Below, one piece after another: positions 35,203-43,141 of a DNA stretch of 64,000 nucleotides. Each line of letters starts with the position of its first letter. Position 1 is the stretch's first letter. The translations under genes were made by a program, and so were the position numbers. The DNA is from Streptomyces albicerus (GTDB taxonomy: Bacteria > Actinomycetota > Actinomycetes > Streptomycetales > Streptomycetaceae), in assembly GCF_008905045.1 (NCBI RefSeq), contig NZ_VWMY01000011.1, forward strand, positions 87,613 to 151,612, read 5' to 3'. The notes beneath the pieces were generated by a model. It saw only the letters and a list, made by a program, of their open reading frames with translations, was not told the DNA's origin and searched no databases.

Positions 35203-36567
35203 TCAGCGGCGCTCCAGCCGTAACCGCACGCCGTCTTTGGGATGCAGCGTGATCAAAGCCTCCGGGTGTACCTCGGGGGCACCCGCGGGCATGACCAGCC
35301 GGTGCCCGAGCGCGATGGTGGCGATCACCAGGGTGAGTTCGGTCAGGGCGAAGTGCTTTCCGATGCAGATGCGAGGTCCGCTGCCGAACGGGACGTAGAC
35401 ATGTTTGGGACGTTTGGCGGACTCCTCGGGGCTGAACCGCTCGGGTTCGAAGCGTTCGGGCTCGGGCCAGAACTCCGGGTGCCGGTGCAGGAAATAGCTG
35501 TTGATCAGCATGTTGGTGCCCGCGGGGATGCGGTAGCCATCGATCTCGTCGTCCTGACAGGCGCGGCGCATGAACTGATACGCCGGGGAGTAGATGCGCA
35601 GAGTCTCGTCGACGACCATGCGCGTGTACGTCAGCCGGGGAAGGTCCTCGAACTGCGGAATCCGGCCGCCGAGCACCTGGTCGACCTCGGCGTGCATCTG
35701 CTTCTCGGCCTCGGGATGGCAGGCGAGGAGATAGAACGCCCAGGACAGGGTGTTGGTGGTGGTCTCGTAGGCGCCGACGCAGATGTTGAGGACCTCGTGG
35801 TGGAGCTGTTCGAGATCCATCGCTTTCCCGTTCTCCCCGTCCACGGAATGCAGGAGAAGGGTGAGCAGATCGCTCTCTTCGCCCACGGCGACATCGTTGG
35901 CCAGCCGCTGCCGGACGAATCCGGACACGAACTCGTCCATGTCCTCGATCGCCCGCCGCAGCCTGCGATGGCTGGGTGTCGGCACACTCAACGGCGGGAA
36001 CGGACAACGGAAGAAGGCGCCGAGAATGGTGTTGGCCACGCCGAAGGCCCGCTCGAAGCCCTGGGCCGCTTCGCTCACGTCTGCGCTGAAGAGGGATCTG
36101 TTGACGATACGGAGGGCGAGCTGGCCGAACTCGTCGGTGACATCAAACGTATGGGTGTCGCCGTATGTGCGCTTCCAGCGATCCACGATCTGCACGGTCT
36201 CGTCCGTCATGTTTCGGGCAAAGGAACCGACCGCTCTCGGGGTGAAATGCGGCGCCATCATGCGGCGCTGCCGACGCCACAGTTCCATGTCCGGATTGGC
36301 GATCAAACCCTTGCGCAGGACTGGGCGTATCACTTTGAAGATCGTGGCGTTCTTGTCGTATCGCTCCCCTCTGTCCACCAACACGTGACGGATGTAGTCC
36401 GGGTGATTGACCATCACCATCGGCACCCCGAACGGACGGAAACGGAATATGTCGCCGTACCGCTCACGGCTACGCGCCAGGAAGGCCAGCGGGTCACGTT
36501 TGAAGGCCAGCGATCCACCGAGTCCGTCACCGAACCTGACGGACGGGAGGTCTTCGAGCTTCTGCAT
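35203..36567 (-). CDS. Cytochrome P450 paired with the terpene synthase
   Basis: The 454-residue protein has the I-helix motif VGAYETTTN, the K-helix DETLRIY (ExxR) and the heme-thiolate loop FGSGPRICIG with Cys ligand. It is the first gene of the operon, so it probably oxidises the terpene made by the next gene. ATG 36567 is preferred since AGTGAGG lies about eight bases upstream; an upstream ATG at 36630 adds 21 residues with no ribosome site. A ferredoxin and reductase are not in the window. Confidence 0.93.
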   Translation of the reverse strand: MQKLEDLPSVRFGDGLGGSLAFKRDPLAFLARSRERYGDIFRFRPFGVPMVMVNHPDYIRHVLVDRGERYDKNATIFKVIRPVLRKGLIANPDMELWRRQRRMMAPHFTPRAVGSFARNMTDETVQIVDRWKRTYGDTHTFDVTDEFGQLALRIVNRSLFSADVSEAAQGFERAFGVANTILGAFFRCPFPPLSVPTPSHRRLRRAIEDMDEFVSGFVRQRLANDVAVGEESDLLTLLLHSVDGENGKAMDLEQLHHEVLNICVGAYETTTNTLSWAFYLLACHPEAEKQMHAEVDQVLGGRIPQFEDLPRLTYTRMVVDETLRIYSPAYQFMRRACQDDEIDGYRIPAGTNMLINSYFLHRHPEFWPEPERFEPERFSPEESAKRPKHVYVPFGSGPRICIGKHFALTELTLVIATIALGHRLVMPAGAPEVHPEALITLHPKDGVRLRLERR

Positions 36568-37024
36568 GCGATGCCTCACTGCGTATGCGCGAGCGTTGTC
36601 GTCGGGAACGGCCGCGGTTCCAAGTGCCATGGGTATGCAAGAAGCGATCCGAGAGGTACGGGCCTTGGAGCAGGTGGTGGGCGACTTGGGCGGCGCAAAC
36701 CGCGCTCATGGCGACGGCAGGCTTCTGAGAACAGGCGATCCCACCACTCTCTGACGTTGCCTCAAATTCCTTAATCGCCTGTTCCGCTCATACATCCATC
36801 TAACCGACCATGGTCAATGAATGTTCATTCACGACCCTCACGGACGCCGAACGGGCTGTCAAGAGAGTGCGCACGACGTTTCTTCGAACGCTCCAGACGC
36901 GCTCCCGTAGGCGAAGGTCGGGTCCTGCGCGGGGGCGCTTGATCGCGACCGCACACGACGCGGCACGAGCGGGCCGGCCGGCCGGCCGCACGCCAGTGCG
37001 CGGCCGGGCCTCCCGCATGCCGGG
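36568..37024. other. Promoter region of the P450/terpene synthase operon
   Basis: About 450 bases with no gene that I can support. The most conspicuous element is TGAATGTTCATTCA at 36818-36831 (TGAATG and CATTCA arms with a two-base centre), of a type bound by TetR-family repressors. A GGCC-rich stretch follows near 36985. Confidence 0.45.
36818..36831. promoter_or_regulatory. Palindromic operator candidate
   Basis: TGAATGTTCATTCA, 6-bp arms with a TT centre, about 250 bases before the P450 start and 180 bases from the RibD-like gene stop. No divergent regulator gene is intact next to it. Confidence 0.35.
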
Positions 37025-37639
37025 TCACTTCACGAAGCGGTACTTCAGGTGGGTGGCGAGGGGCGTGTCGACCACCCTGAGCGGCTCGAGGTTCCGCCGC
37101 CCGGCGCCCAGTCCCTCGAAGAGCCGCAGTCCGTCTCCGAGAAGCGCGGGCACCACGTGGAGCTGCAGCTCGTCGATGAGCCCCTCCCTGAGGTACTGCT
37201 GCACCGTGCTCGCCCCGCCCGCGATGTCGACGTCCCTGTCCCCGGCGGCGGCTTTCGCCTGGTCGAGGGCGCTGCGGATGCCGTCGGTGACGAAGGTGAA
37301 GGTGGTGCCACCCTCCTTGACCAGGGTCGGCCGGGGACGGTGGGTGAGCACGAAGACCGGGGCCCTGAACGGCGGGTTGTCGCCCCAGAACTCCTCGCCC
37401 GTGTCGTACATCATCCGGCCCATGACCACCGCTCCGGTGGCATCGAACCACTCGCGCATCAGCTCGGAGTCGCGGTTCTCCTCCCCGCCGGTCATGCCCT
37501 GGCGCTGCCGCCAGCTCGCCAGATTGTGGATCCACTCGAAGAGCGGCTCGGCGCCGTCGCCTCCCGGGTTGTCGACGGAGACGTTGGCGCCGGCGACGTA
37601 GCCGTCGAGGGAGATGGCCATATCCGCGGTAACGGTCAC
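37025..37639 (-). CDS. Dihydrofolate reductase family (RibD C-terminal domain) protein
   Basis: The 204-residue protein opens with MTVTADMAISLDGYVAG, carries GAVVMGRMMYDTGEEFWG and VFVLTHRPRPT, then DVDIAGGASTVQQYLREGLIDELQLHVVPALLGDGLRLFEGL, the RibD-C pattern. It is likely an NAD(P)H-dependent reductase of unknown substrate. GTG 37639 is preceded by AGGAG at seven bases. It is paralogous in fold to the gene at 2036-2650, but the two differ in detail. Confidence 0.87.
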   Translation of the reverse strand: MTVTADMAISLDGYVAGANVSVDNPGGDGAEPLFEWIHNLASWRQRQGMTGGEENRDSELMREWFDATGAVVMGRMMYDTGEEFWGDNPPFRAPVFVLTHRPRPTLVKEGGTTFTFVTDGIRSALDQAKAAAGDRDVDIAGGASTVQQYLREGLIDELQLHVVPALLGDGLRLFEGLGAGRRNLEPLRVVDTPLATHLKYRFVK

Positions 37640-37750
37640 GATGTGTTGCTCCTGAACTCCTGGGATGTACTGCCTTCACTCTCACGTCGATGGGGATCCG
37701 CCGCATTCGACATCCCGAGGAACACATGGCAGAAGCTCCAGAACGGGCTG

Positions 37751-38527
37751 TCAGGGCCGATAGATGGCACCGGCTTTCGGTGCCGCGGGGGCCAGGAGTT
37801 GAGAGACCGTCACGAAGGTGTAGCCGCGTCGGCGCAGGGAGTCGATGATGCCCGGCACGGCCGGGACGGTCCCCTTGTAGCGGTCGTGGAGCAGGATGAC
37901 TCCGTCGCGGCGCGTCTGCTCCAGTACCCGGCGAGTGATCAGGGCGGTGTCCGTCGTGGCGTAGTCCTTGGCCGTGACGCTCCACAGGATCTGGGCCAGG
38001 CCCAGCCTCTTCATGACGGCGGAGACCTCGTCACTGGTCCGCCCCTGCGGGGGCCGCATCAGGACCGGGGCGCGGCCCGTGATGCGCCGTATGTCGTCCT
38101 GTACGGGCTTCATCTCGGCCTCCACCTCATCGGCGCTCAGTTCCGTGAGCACTTTGTGGGACCACGTGTGGTTCGCCGTCTCGTGCCCTTCCTCGGCCAT
38201 GCGCAACACCGTACCGGGATAGGTGTCCGTGTGACCTTTTCCCTGGAGGAAGAAAGTCGCCTTGACTTTCTTTTCCTTCAGGATGTCGAGGAGTTTCGGA
38301 GTGGGTTTGCTCGGGCCGCCGTCAAAGGTGAGGGCGACGCATTTCTCTACGGCGCAGTCGGGTCCGCTGCCGTTCTTTTCCGCTCCGGGTGACGCGAGGG
38401 CGGCCTCGCGGGCGTCGCGTGGAGACGTCACGCCGTGCAGGGTGCCGCAGCCGCCCGTCAAGAAGAGCGCGGCGGCGGTCACGAACGGGACAGCCGCCCG
38501 GAACGCGAATCGTCGGGGCCGCGTCAC
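37751..38527 (-). CDS. NodB-type polysaccharide deacetylase lipoprotein
   Basis: The 258-residue protein has a lipoprotein signal (FVTAAALFLTGGCG) and the NodB domain: ALTFDGGPSKPTPKLL (motif 1), NHTWSHKVL with the metal His pair (motif 2), RPPQGRTSDEV (motif 3), and ILLHD near the end (motif 5). Such enzymes remove acetyl groups from chitin, peptidoglycan or other N-acetyl sugars. Motif 1 reads DGG instead of DDG, so one usual metal ligand is missing; some Streptomyces members share this. GTG 38527 overlaps the upstream membrane-protein gene as GTGA. Confidence 0.87.
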   Translation of the reverse strand: MTRPRRFAFRAAVPFVTAAALFLTGGCGTLHGVTSPRDAREAALASPGAEKNGSGPDCAVEKCVALTFDGGPSKPTPKLLDILKEKKVKATFFLQGKGHTDTYPGTVLRMAEEGHETANHTWSHKVLTELSADEVEAEMKPVQDDIRRITGRAPVLMRPPQGRTSDEVSAVMKRLGLAQILWSVTAKDYATTDTALITRRVLEQTRRDGVILLHDRYKGTVPAVPGIIDSLRRRGYTFVTVSQLLAPAAPKAGAIYRP

Positions 38528-38799
38528 CGCACATCAGCAGTCTGTGCGGCCTGCCGCGTGCGCCGGTGGGCGGCCACCGCGACGGTCACGAGGACGACAC
38601 CGACCACCACCGAGAGCACGTCACGCGCGGCGGGAAAGGCCCAGTACGCGGACCCCAGATGGGCCCATACGCGGTCCAGGAGCGGCAGGCCGCCGAGGGA
38701 CAGGAGCAGCAGTCCCGTGATGCCGCACAACAGGGTGGTCCGGTTTACGGCAGTCCCGTTCACCCGAGGACGAATTTCGGAGGAGTTCTCTTTTTCCAT
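38524..38799 (-). CDS. Small two-span membrane protein
   Basis: The 91-residue protein starts with a polar MEKENSSEIRPR segment and has two spans (TTLLCGITGLLLLSLGGLPLL and AARDVLSVVVGVVLVTVAVAA) and a short basic tail. It overlaps the deacetylase gene (GTGA), so the two are translated together. It is divergent from the two-component system across a 148-base region with the CCTATAC inverted repeat. The family is unknown. Confidence 0.65.
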   Translation of the reverse strand: MEKENSSEIRPRVNGTAVNRTTLLCGITGLLLLSLGGLPLLDRVWAHLGSAYWAFPAARDVLSVVVGVVLVTVAVAAHRRTRQAAQTADVR

Positions 38800-38879
38800 G
38801 CCGTCGAACCTAGAAATCGGCAGAGAAAAGGAAATCGGCAAAAGGGCTGCGACGACCCTGATCCAATGGACAGGGCGCA

Positions 38880-38897
38880 CCTATACTTTGGTATAGG
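38880..38897. promoter_or_regulatory. Inverted repeat in the divergent promoter region
   Basis: CCTATAC-TTTG-GTATAGG, 7-bp arms with a four-base centre, 50 bases before the sensor kinase start and 81 bases from the divergent membrane-protein start. TATACTTTGGTATAG also contains -10-like elements, so a bound regulator would affect transcription both ways. Confidence 0.5.
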
Positions 38898-38946
38898 AAA
38901 TCGTCGCGGTTCCCCGTGCGCGGGGATCGCTGGGTACGGTTCCTCC

Positions 38947-40140
38947 GTGATCGACGTGCGACAGGCCTGGCGTGGCCACCCCGTGCTGGCCGACCTGGCC
39001 GTGGCCGCGGCGGCCGCCGCCCTGACCGTGCTGGTGGCCAGGGCGCAGCAGTCAGGGCTTTCCGTCTATCCGCAGGTCGGCGAAGGCGCTCCGGAAAGCG
39101 TCCTCGGCGGGGTACTGCCCCTCAGCTGGAGGCTCCTGGGGCTCGGCAGCGTCCTGCCCCTGCTCGTCTGCGCCGCGCTGTGCCTGCGGCGGCGCCACCC
39201 CGTCGGGGTCGCGGTGGCCCTGATCGTCCTCAGCGTCTGCCTGCCCCTGGTGGTGCCCGTACTGATCGCCCTGTTCACCGTCGCCACGACGTGCCCGATC
39301 CGCACCACCTGGGCGGTCACTGCGGCCGCGCTCGTCCCGGTACCGGCGTACGTCCTGCTCTCCGCGTACCCCTCCGAGCCCCTCACTCTGGCGACCGCGG
39401 TCTCGGCCGTCACCCTGGTTGCGGGCGCCGTCGGATGGGGCCTGGTCGTCGCGGGCCTGCGGGACCGGGCGGTCCGTGCGGAGACGGAAGCGGCCCTGCG
39501 TGCGCAGCAGGCGCGGCAGCACGCCCGGGAGGAGATCGCCCGGGAGATGCACGATGGGCTCGCGCACCGGCTGTCGCTGCTGTCCATTCACGCGGGTGCG
39601 CTGGAATACCATCCGGGCGCACCGACCGAGCAGCTCGCCGAGGCCGTGGGGGTGATCCGGGTCAGCGCCACCCGGGCCCTGGAGGACCTGCAGGACGTAC
39701 TGAAAGTCCTGCGGGCTCCCGTCGTCGGCGACCACACCGAACCACCCCGGCCCACACATACGGATGTGACGCAGCTGATCGAGGAGTCCCGTGCCGCGGG
39801 CGCGGAGCTCCACCTGGTGCGGCGGCTCGACGACCCGGCCACCATGGCGCCGGCCGTCGCGCGCACGGCCTACCGCCTGCTGCAGGAAGCGCTGACCAAC
39901 CACCGTAAGCACGCCCGCGGCACCCCGGTGTCCCTCACCATCACGGGAGGCCCCGGCAGCGGGCTCACCATCCAGGTGACCAACCCCCTGGCGCCGGCGC
40001 CGGCCCAGGGCTCCGTGCCGGGCTCCGGTCAGGGACTGATCGGCATGAAGGAACGCGTCGATCTCGTCGGCGGGCGCCTGCACCACCACACCACACCCAC
40101 CGGCTTCCACCTCGACGTCTGGCTCCCATGGACCGTCTGA
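38947..40140 (+). CDS. Sensor histidine kinase (NarL-type, HisKA_3)
   Basis: The 397-residue protein has four to six N-terminal spans (residues about 12-150) without a large outer domain, a short coiled coil (RAVRAETEAALRAQQARQHAREEIAREM), the phospho-acceptor motif EMHDGLAHRLSLL with His in MHDGL, the N-box LLQEALTNHRKHA and G-box GSGQGLIGMKERV. It is of the bacterial actinomycete NarL/DesK type that signals to LuxR-like response regulators. GTG 38947 is a fair start (the ribosome site is weak). Its end overlaps the regulator gene by 13 bases. Confidence 0.9.
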   Translation: MIDVRQAWRGHPVLADLAVAAAAAALTVLVARAQQSGLSVYPQVGEGAPESVLGGVLPLSWRLLGLGSVLPLLVCAALCLRRRHPVGVAVALIVLSVCLPLVVPVLIALFTVATTCPIRTTWAVTAAALVPVPAYVLLSAYPSEPLTLATAVSAVTLVAGAVGWGLVVAGLRDRAVRAETEAALRAQQARQHAREEIAREMHDGLAHRLSLLSIHAGALEYHPGAPTEQLAEAVGVIRVSATRALEDLQDVLKVLRAPVVGDHTEPPRPTHTDVTQLIEESRAAGAELHLVRRLDDPATMAPAVARTAYRLLQEALTNHRKHARGTPVSLTITGGPGSGLTIQVTNPLAPAPAQGSVPGSGQGLIGMKERVDLVGGRLHHHTTPTGFHLDVWLPWTV

Positions 40141-40814
40141 CCCCCTTGATCCGTCTACTGGTCGTCGACGACGACCCCCTGGTACGCGCCGGACTGCGCC
40201 TCATGCTGTCCGCGGCCGACGACATCGACGTCGTGGCGGAGGCTGCCGACGGAGCCGACGTACAGGCCCTCGTGGACGAGCACCGTCCGGATCTCGTCCT
40301 CATGGACATCCGCATGCCGAGGATGGACGGGCTCGCGGCCACGGCGGCGCTCCGGCGGCGGCCGCGGCCTCCGGAAGTGCTGATCCTGACCACCTTCACC
40401 ACCGACAGCTACGTCCTGCAGGCCCTGCGCGCAGGGGCTGCGGGATACGTCCTCAAACACACGCCACCGGCGCAGATCGTGGCGGCCGTGCGCAACGTCA
40501 TGGCGGGCGAGCCCGTGCTCTCCTCGGCCGCCATCAGGCAGCTGATCGACACCGTGACCGACCCCGCGGGTGTGCCCGGGCCGTCCCGCCACGAGGAACG
40601 TGAGAAGGCCGCGGCGATGCTGGCCCGACTCGGGTCCCGGGAAAGGGAAGTGGCCCTCGCCGTCGCCGAGGGCAGGACCAACGCGGAGATAGCCGCGGCC
40701 TGTTACATGAGTCTGCCCACGGTGAAGGCCCACGTCTCCCACATCCTGACCAGACTCGGCCTCGACAACCGCGTACAGATCGCGCTCCTGGTCTACCGCG
40801 CGGGCCTCGTCTGA
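40128..40814 (+). CDS. LuxR/NarL-type response regulator
   Basis: The 228-residue protein has a receiver domain (VVDDDPLVRAGLRLML, acceptor Asp in LVLMDIRMPRMDG, TTF and Lys in GYVLKHT) and a C-terminal LuxR HTH (LGSREREVALAVAEGRTNAEIAAACYMSLPTVKAHVSHILTRLG). It is translated by overlap from the kinase gene. Probable target: the divergent deacetylase/membrane-protein operon, inferred from position only. Confidence 0.95.
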   Translation: MDRLTPLIRLLVVDDDPLVRAGLRLMLSAADDIDVVAEAADGADVQALVDEHRPDLVLMDIRMPRMDGLAATAALRRRPRPPEVLILTTFTTDSYVLQALRAGAAGYVLKHTPPAQIVAAVRNVMAGEPVLSSAAIRQLIDTVTDPAGVPGPSRHEEREKAAAMLARLGSREREVALAVAEGRTNAEIAAACYMSLPTVKAHVSHILTRLGLDNRVQIALLVYRAGLV

Positions 40815-40850
40815 CCATTCGCAAGTCCGTGGCCCCATCGCCGTGCGTTC

Positions 40851-40890
40851 GTGAGTGTTCCGGGCGGTTGGAACCGCCCGGAACACTCAC
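40851..40890. terminator. Very strong bidirectional terminator
   Basis: A perfect 19-bp stem (GTGAGTGTTCCGGGCGGTT, 40851-40869, with its complement 40872-40890) and a two-base tip lie between the response regulator and the convergent sigma-factor gene. Confidence 0.9.
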
Positions 40891-40911
40891 CACGCCAGGG
40901 CAGCAGCGGGC

Positions 40912-41769
40912 CTACCTGGCGAGCTCGGCCGGTTCGTCCAGCCGTGTCAGCTTCCGTGGGTTCGCCACCGCGTAGATCCGGGTCACCCGCCCGTTCTCCA
41001 CCACGAGGCTCACCGCGGCCGGCTCGCCGTCGATCTCGACCCGGGCGGCGGGCGCGCCGTTGAGCCACACGGTCGTCGCGGCCACGACCCGGTCCGCGCG
41101 CGCGAGCAGCTTCGCCACCAGCTCGGCGCCGTGGACCGGAGCCGGAGCGGCGGGCACCACCCCGCCACCATCGGCGATCAGGACCACATCCGGCGCCATG
41201 ACCTCCAGCAACTCCTGCAACTGCCCGGTTCGCAACGCGGCCAGGAACCGCTCCACCACGGCGTGCTGCTCCGACCGGCTCACCTCCACCCGCGGCCGAC
41301 GGGCCGCCACATGTTCGCGTGCCCGCCGTGCGATCTGCCGCACCGTGGCCGCGGACTTCCCGATGGCCTCGGCGATCTCGCCGTACGGCATGTCGAACAC
41401 CTCGCGGAGCACGAACACCGCCCGCTCCGTGGGCCCGAGCGTTTCCAGCACGGTCAGCATCGCGATCGAGACGCTCTCCGCGAGTTCGACGTCCTCGGCG
41501 ACATCAGGGCTGGTCAGCAGCGGTTCCGGCAGCCACTCGCCGACGTAGTCCTCGCGGCGGCGCGACAACGTTCGCAGACGGTTGAGCGCCTGCCGCGTGA
41601 CGGTTCGGATGAGGTACGCCCGCGGGTCACGCACCTGCGACGGGTCTACGTCGGCCCACCGCAGCCAGGACTCCTGCACCACGTCCTCCGCGTCGGCCGC
41701 CGACCCGAGCATCTCGTAGGCGACCGTGAACAGCAGGCTGCGATGAGCGACGAACGGGTTCTCGGTCAT
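40912..41769 (-). CDS. sigJ: ECF sigma factor with SnoaL-like C-terminal domain (ECF41 type)
   Basis: The 285-residue protein has sigma region 2 (VAYEMLGSAADAEDVVQESWLRW) and region 4 (LETLGPTERAVFVLREVFDMPYGEIAEAIGKSAATVRQIARRAREHV), then a C-terminal SnoaL-like domain (EQHAVVERFLAALRTGQLQELLEVMAPDVVLIADGGGV) and the NPRKL tail near the end, close to the ECF41 NPDKL motif that tunes activity. The second gene in the operon, it overlaps the CMD gene as ATGA. ECF41 sigma factors usually control only their own operon with a COE (carboxymuconolactone decarboxylase, oxidoreductase or epimerase) partner; here the partner is CMD. Confidence 0.88.
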   Translation of the reverse strand: MTENPFVAHRSLLFTVAYEMLGSAADAEDVVQESWLRWADVDPSQVRDPRAYLIRTVTRQALNRLRTLSRRREDYVGEWLPEPLLTSPDVAEDVELAESVSIAMLTVLETLGPTERAVFVLREVFDMPYGEIAEAIGKSAATVRQIARRAREHVAARRPRVEVSRSEQHAVVERFLAALRTGQLQELLEVMAPDVVLIADGGGVVPAAPAPVHGAELVAKLLARADRVVAATTVWLNGAPAARVEIDGEPAAVSLVVENGRVTRIYAVANPRKLTRLDEPAELAR

Positions 41770-42344
41770 GCCGTCGACGCCACGCCGGAGTTCTCAGGAC
41801 GCGCGGCCAGCGGGATCTCGCAGGCAGCGGAGTAGCCCTGCGACGTGATTCCGTGCGCCGCATTGCACCTGGCCGCCATGTTGGCGAAGCCGATGACCAC
41901 GGTGAGTTCGACCAGCGCCGCGGGGCCGAGCCGGTCGAGCAGACGCTTCGACAGCTCGTCGGTGACGGTCGGCGGCGTGTTCGTCATGGCCTCGGCGTAG
42001 TCGAGAACGTCGCGCTCCAGCGGGGTGAACAACTCCGACTGCCGCCAGCGCGGCACCTGGCTCGCCTTGGCCTGGTCCAGGTTCTGGTTCAGCGCGAGGA
42101 AGTAGTTGATGTCCAGGCACCAGCTGCAGCCGACCTGTGCCGCGACGGCCATGTGCGCGAACGTCTTGAAGCTCGCGTCGGCGGCGTCCCACTCACCCGC
42201 CCTGGCCGCGAACTCCTCGTTGGCCTCGGCGAGTTTGGGGTTGTGCCACAGCACTTCGACGGGCTCGGGCACGGTACCGAGCTGCTTGATCATGTTTTCG
42301 CGGAGCTCGGCACTGAGCTCGGCCTTGGGGACCCGGAGCGTCAT
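41766..42344 (-). CDS. Carboxymuconolactone decarboxylase family (AhpD-like) protein
   Basis: The 192-residue protein has the CMD/AhpD signature AVAAQVGCSWCLDINYF with a redox CxxC pair (CSWC), followed by LERDVLDYAEAM and ALVELTVVIGFANMAARCNAAHGI. Members act as thiol peroxidases or as decarboxylases; the CxxC favours redox chemistry. It is first in the operon with the ECF41-type sigma factor. ATG 42344 follows GGGAG at six bases. The promoter 46 bases upstream matches TGTCACA-N16-TGTC. Confidence 0.9.
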   Translation of the reverse strand: MTLRVPKAELSAELRENMIKQLGTVPEPVEVLWHNPKLAEANEEFAARAGEWDAADASFKTFAHMAVAAQVGCSWCLDINYFLALNQNLDQAKASQVPRWRQSELFTPLERDVLDYAEAMTNTPPTVTDELSKRLLDRLGPAALVELTVVIGFANMAARCNAAHGITSQGYSAACEIPLAARPENSGVASTA

Positions 42345-42389
42345 GGTGTTCTCCCTGTACGTCTGCCTGTGTGAAAGGTTCGGCATGAA

Positions 42390-42416
42390 GACACCGCCAA
42401 GTCCGCGAGTGTGACA
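42390..42416 (-). promoter_or_regulatory. ECF41-type promoter of the CMD-sigma operon
   Basis: On the minus strand TGTCACA (42416-42410) is followed after exactly 16 bases by TGTC (42393-42390), 46 bases before the CMD start. As I recall it, the ECF41 consensus is TGTCACA-N15/16-CGTC, so one base of the -10 differs. Self-control by the sigma factor is the simplest reading. Confidence 0.6.
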
Positions 42417-43141
42417 ACCGTCGCCACCGTGCATGGTCGTCAGCGCGCACAGGCCCGCGGCCGCTCTCACAACCCTCCCACGACGACCTGCGCCTTCTCG
42501 GCGTCCTGGGCCGCGACGCCTCAGTGGCCGGCAGCGACGTGTAGGCACTCCTGTCGAGGTTGTTGGGTGGAGTAGCCGCCCTGGGTAAGCGTGCCGTCCT
42601 GGTCGACGGCGCCGTAGGTGAGGATGCCGCCCTGCCGCAACGGGGATCCCCAGCAGTACCTGTTGCGGATGCCGGCAACCAGATGCTGCGCACCTTGATC
42701 GTCTCAACTCAGTCGGCCCCACGTAGTGGCAGGCCGCGGCAATCGCGACGCCGGAGACTGATCCCCGGAACGAGATGAGCAGGCTTGCGGCAGTCGCCGC
42801 CCGGTACGGCGTCGAACTCCTGGGGCCCGCTCCAGCGCCGAGCTGACCGTCGACCATGCAACTGGCACGGCTGACCACGGTCAGCAACCGATTCGGTGGG
42901 GAGTGTGGGGAGTATTGAAGCGTGCCGCTCGATCGGGGATCTGATCGTTCCTTTGTACGGTCGGGGCGGCTTCGGGGACCGCACCCCGCCGGCCGGGTTC
43001 CCCCGACTCATCTCCTCACCGAACTGGGCCAGTTCCCGGGTCACACCGCCAGCCCGTTTGGGACCATGGTCGGGGTCAGAGACAACAACGAATGCAACCG
43101 GAGTCGTTCAGCCACCTCACTCGACGGCGAGGAGAATCGCC
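42417..43141. other. Long intergenic region without a clear gene
   Basis: About 725 bases between divergent operons. The minus strand near 42570-42690 has a short stretch with protein-like character (GGILTYGAVDQDGT) that ends in a stop and is not attached to a start, perhaps the end of a lost gene. Otherwise I see nothing but the GAGGAG ribosome site of the next gene. Confidence 0.35.

Noticed and set aside
42560..42700. Minus-strand stretch GGILTYGAVDQDGT as a gene end
   Set aside because: Too short, with no start and no family that I can name; left as part of an unexplained intergenic region.
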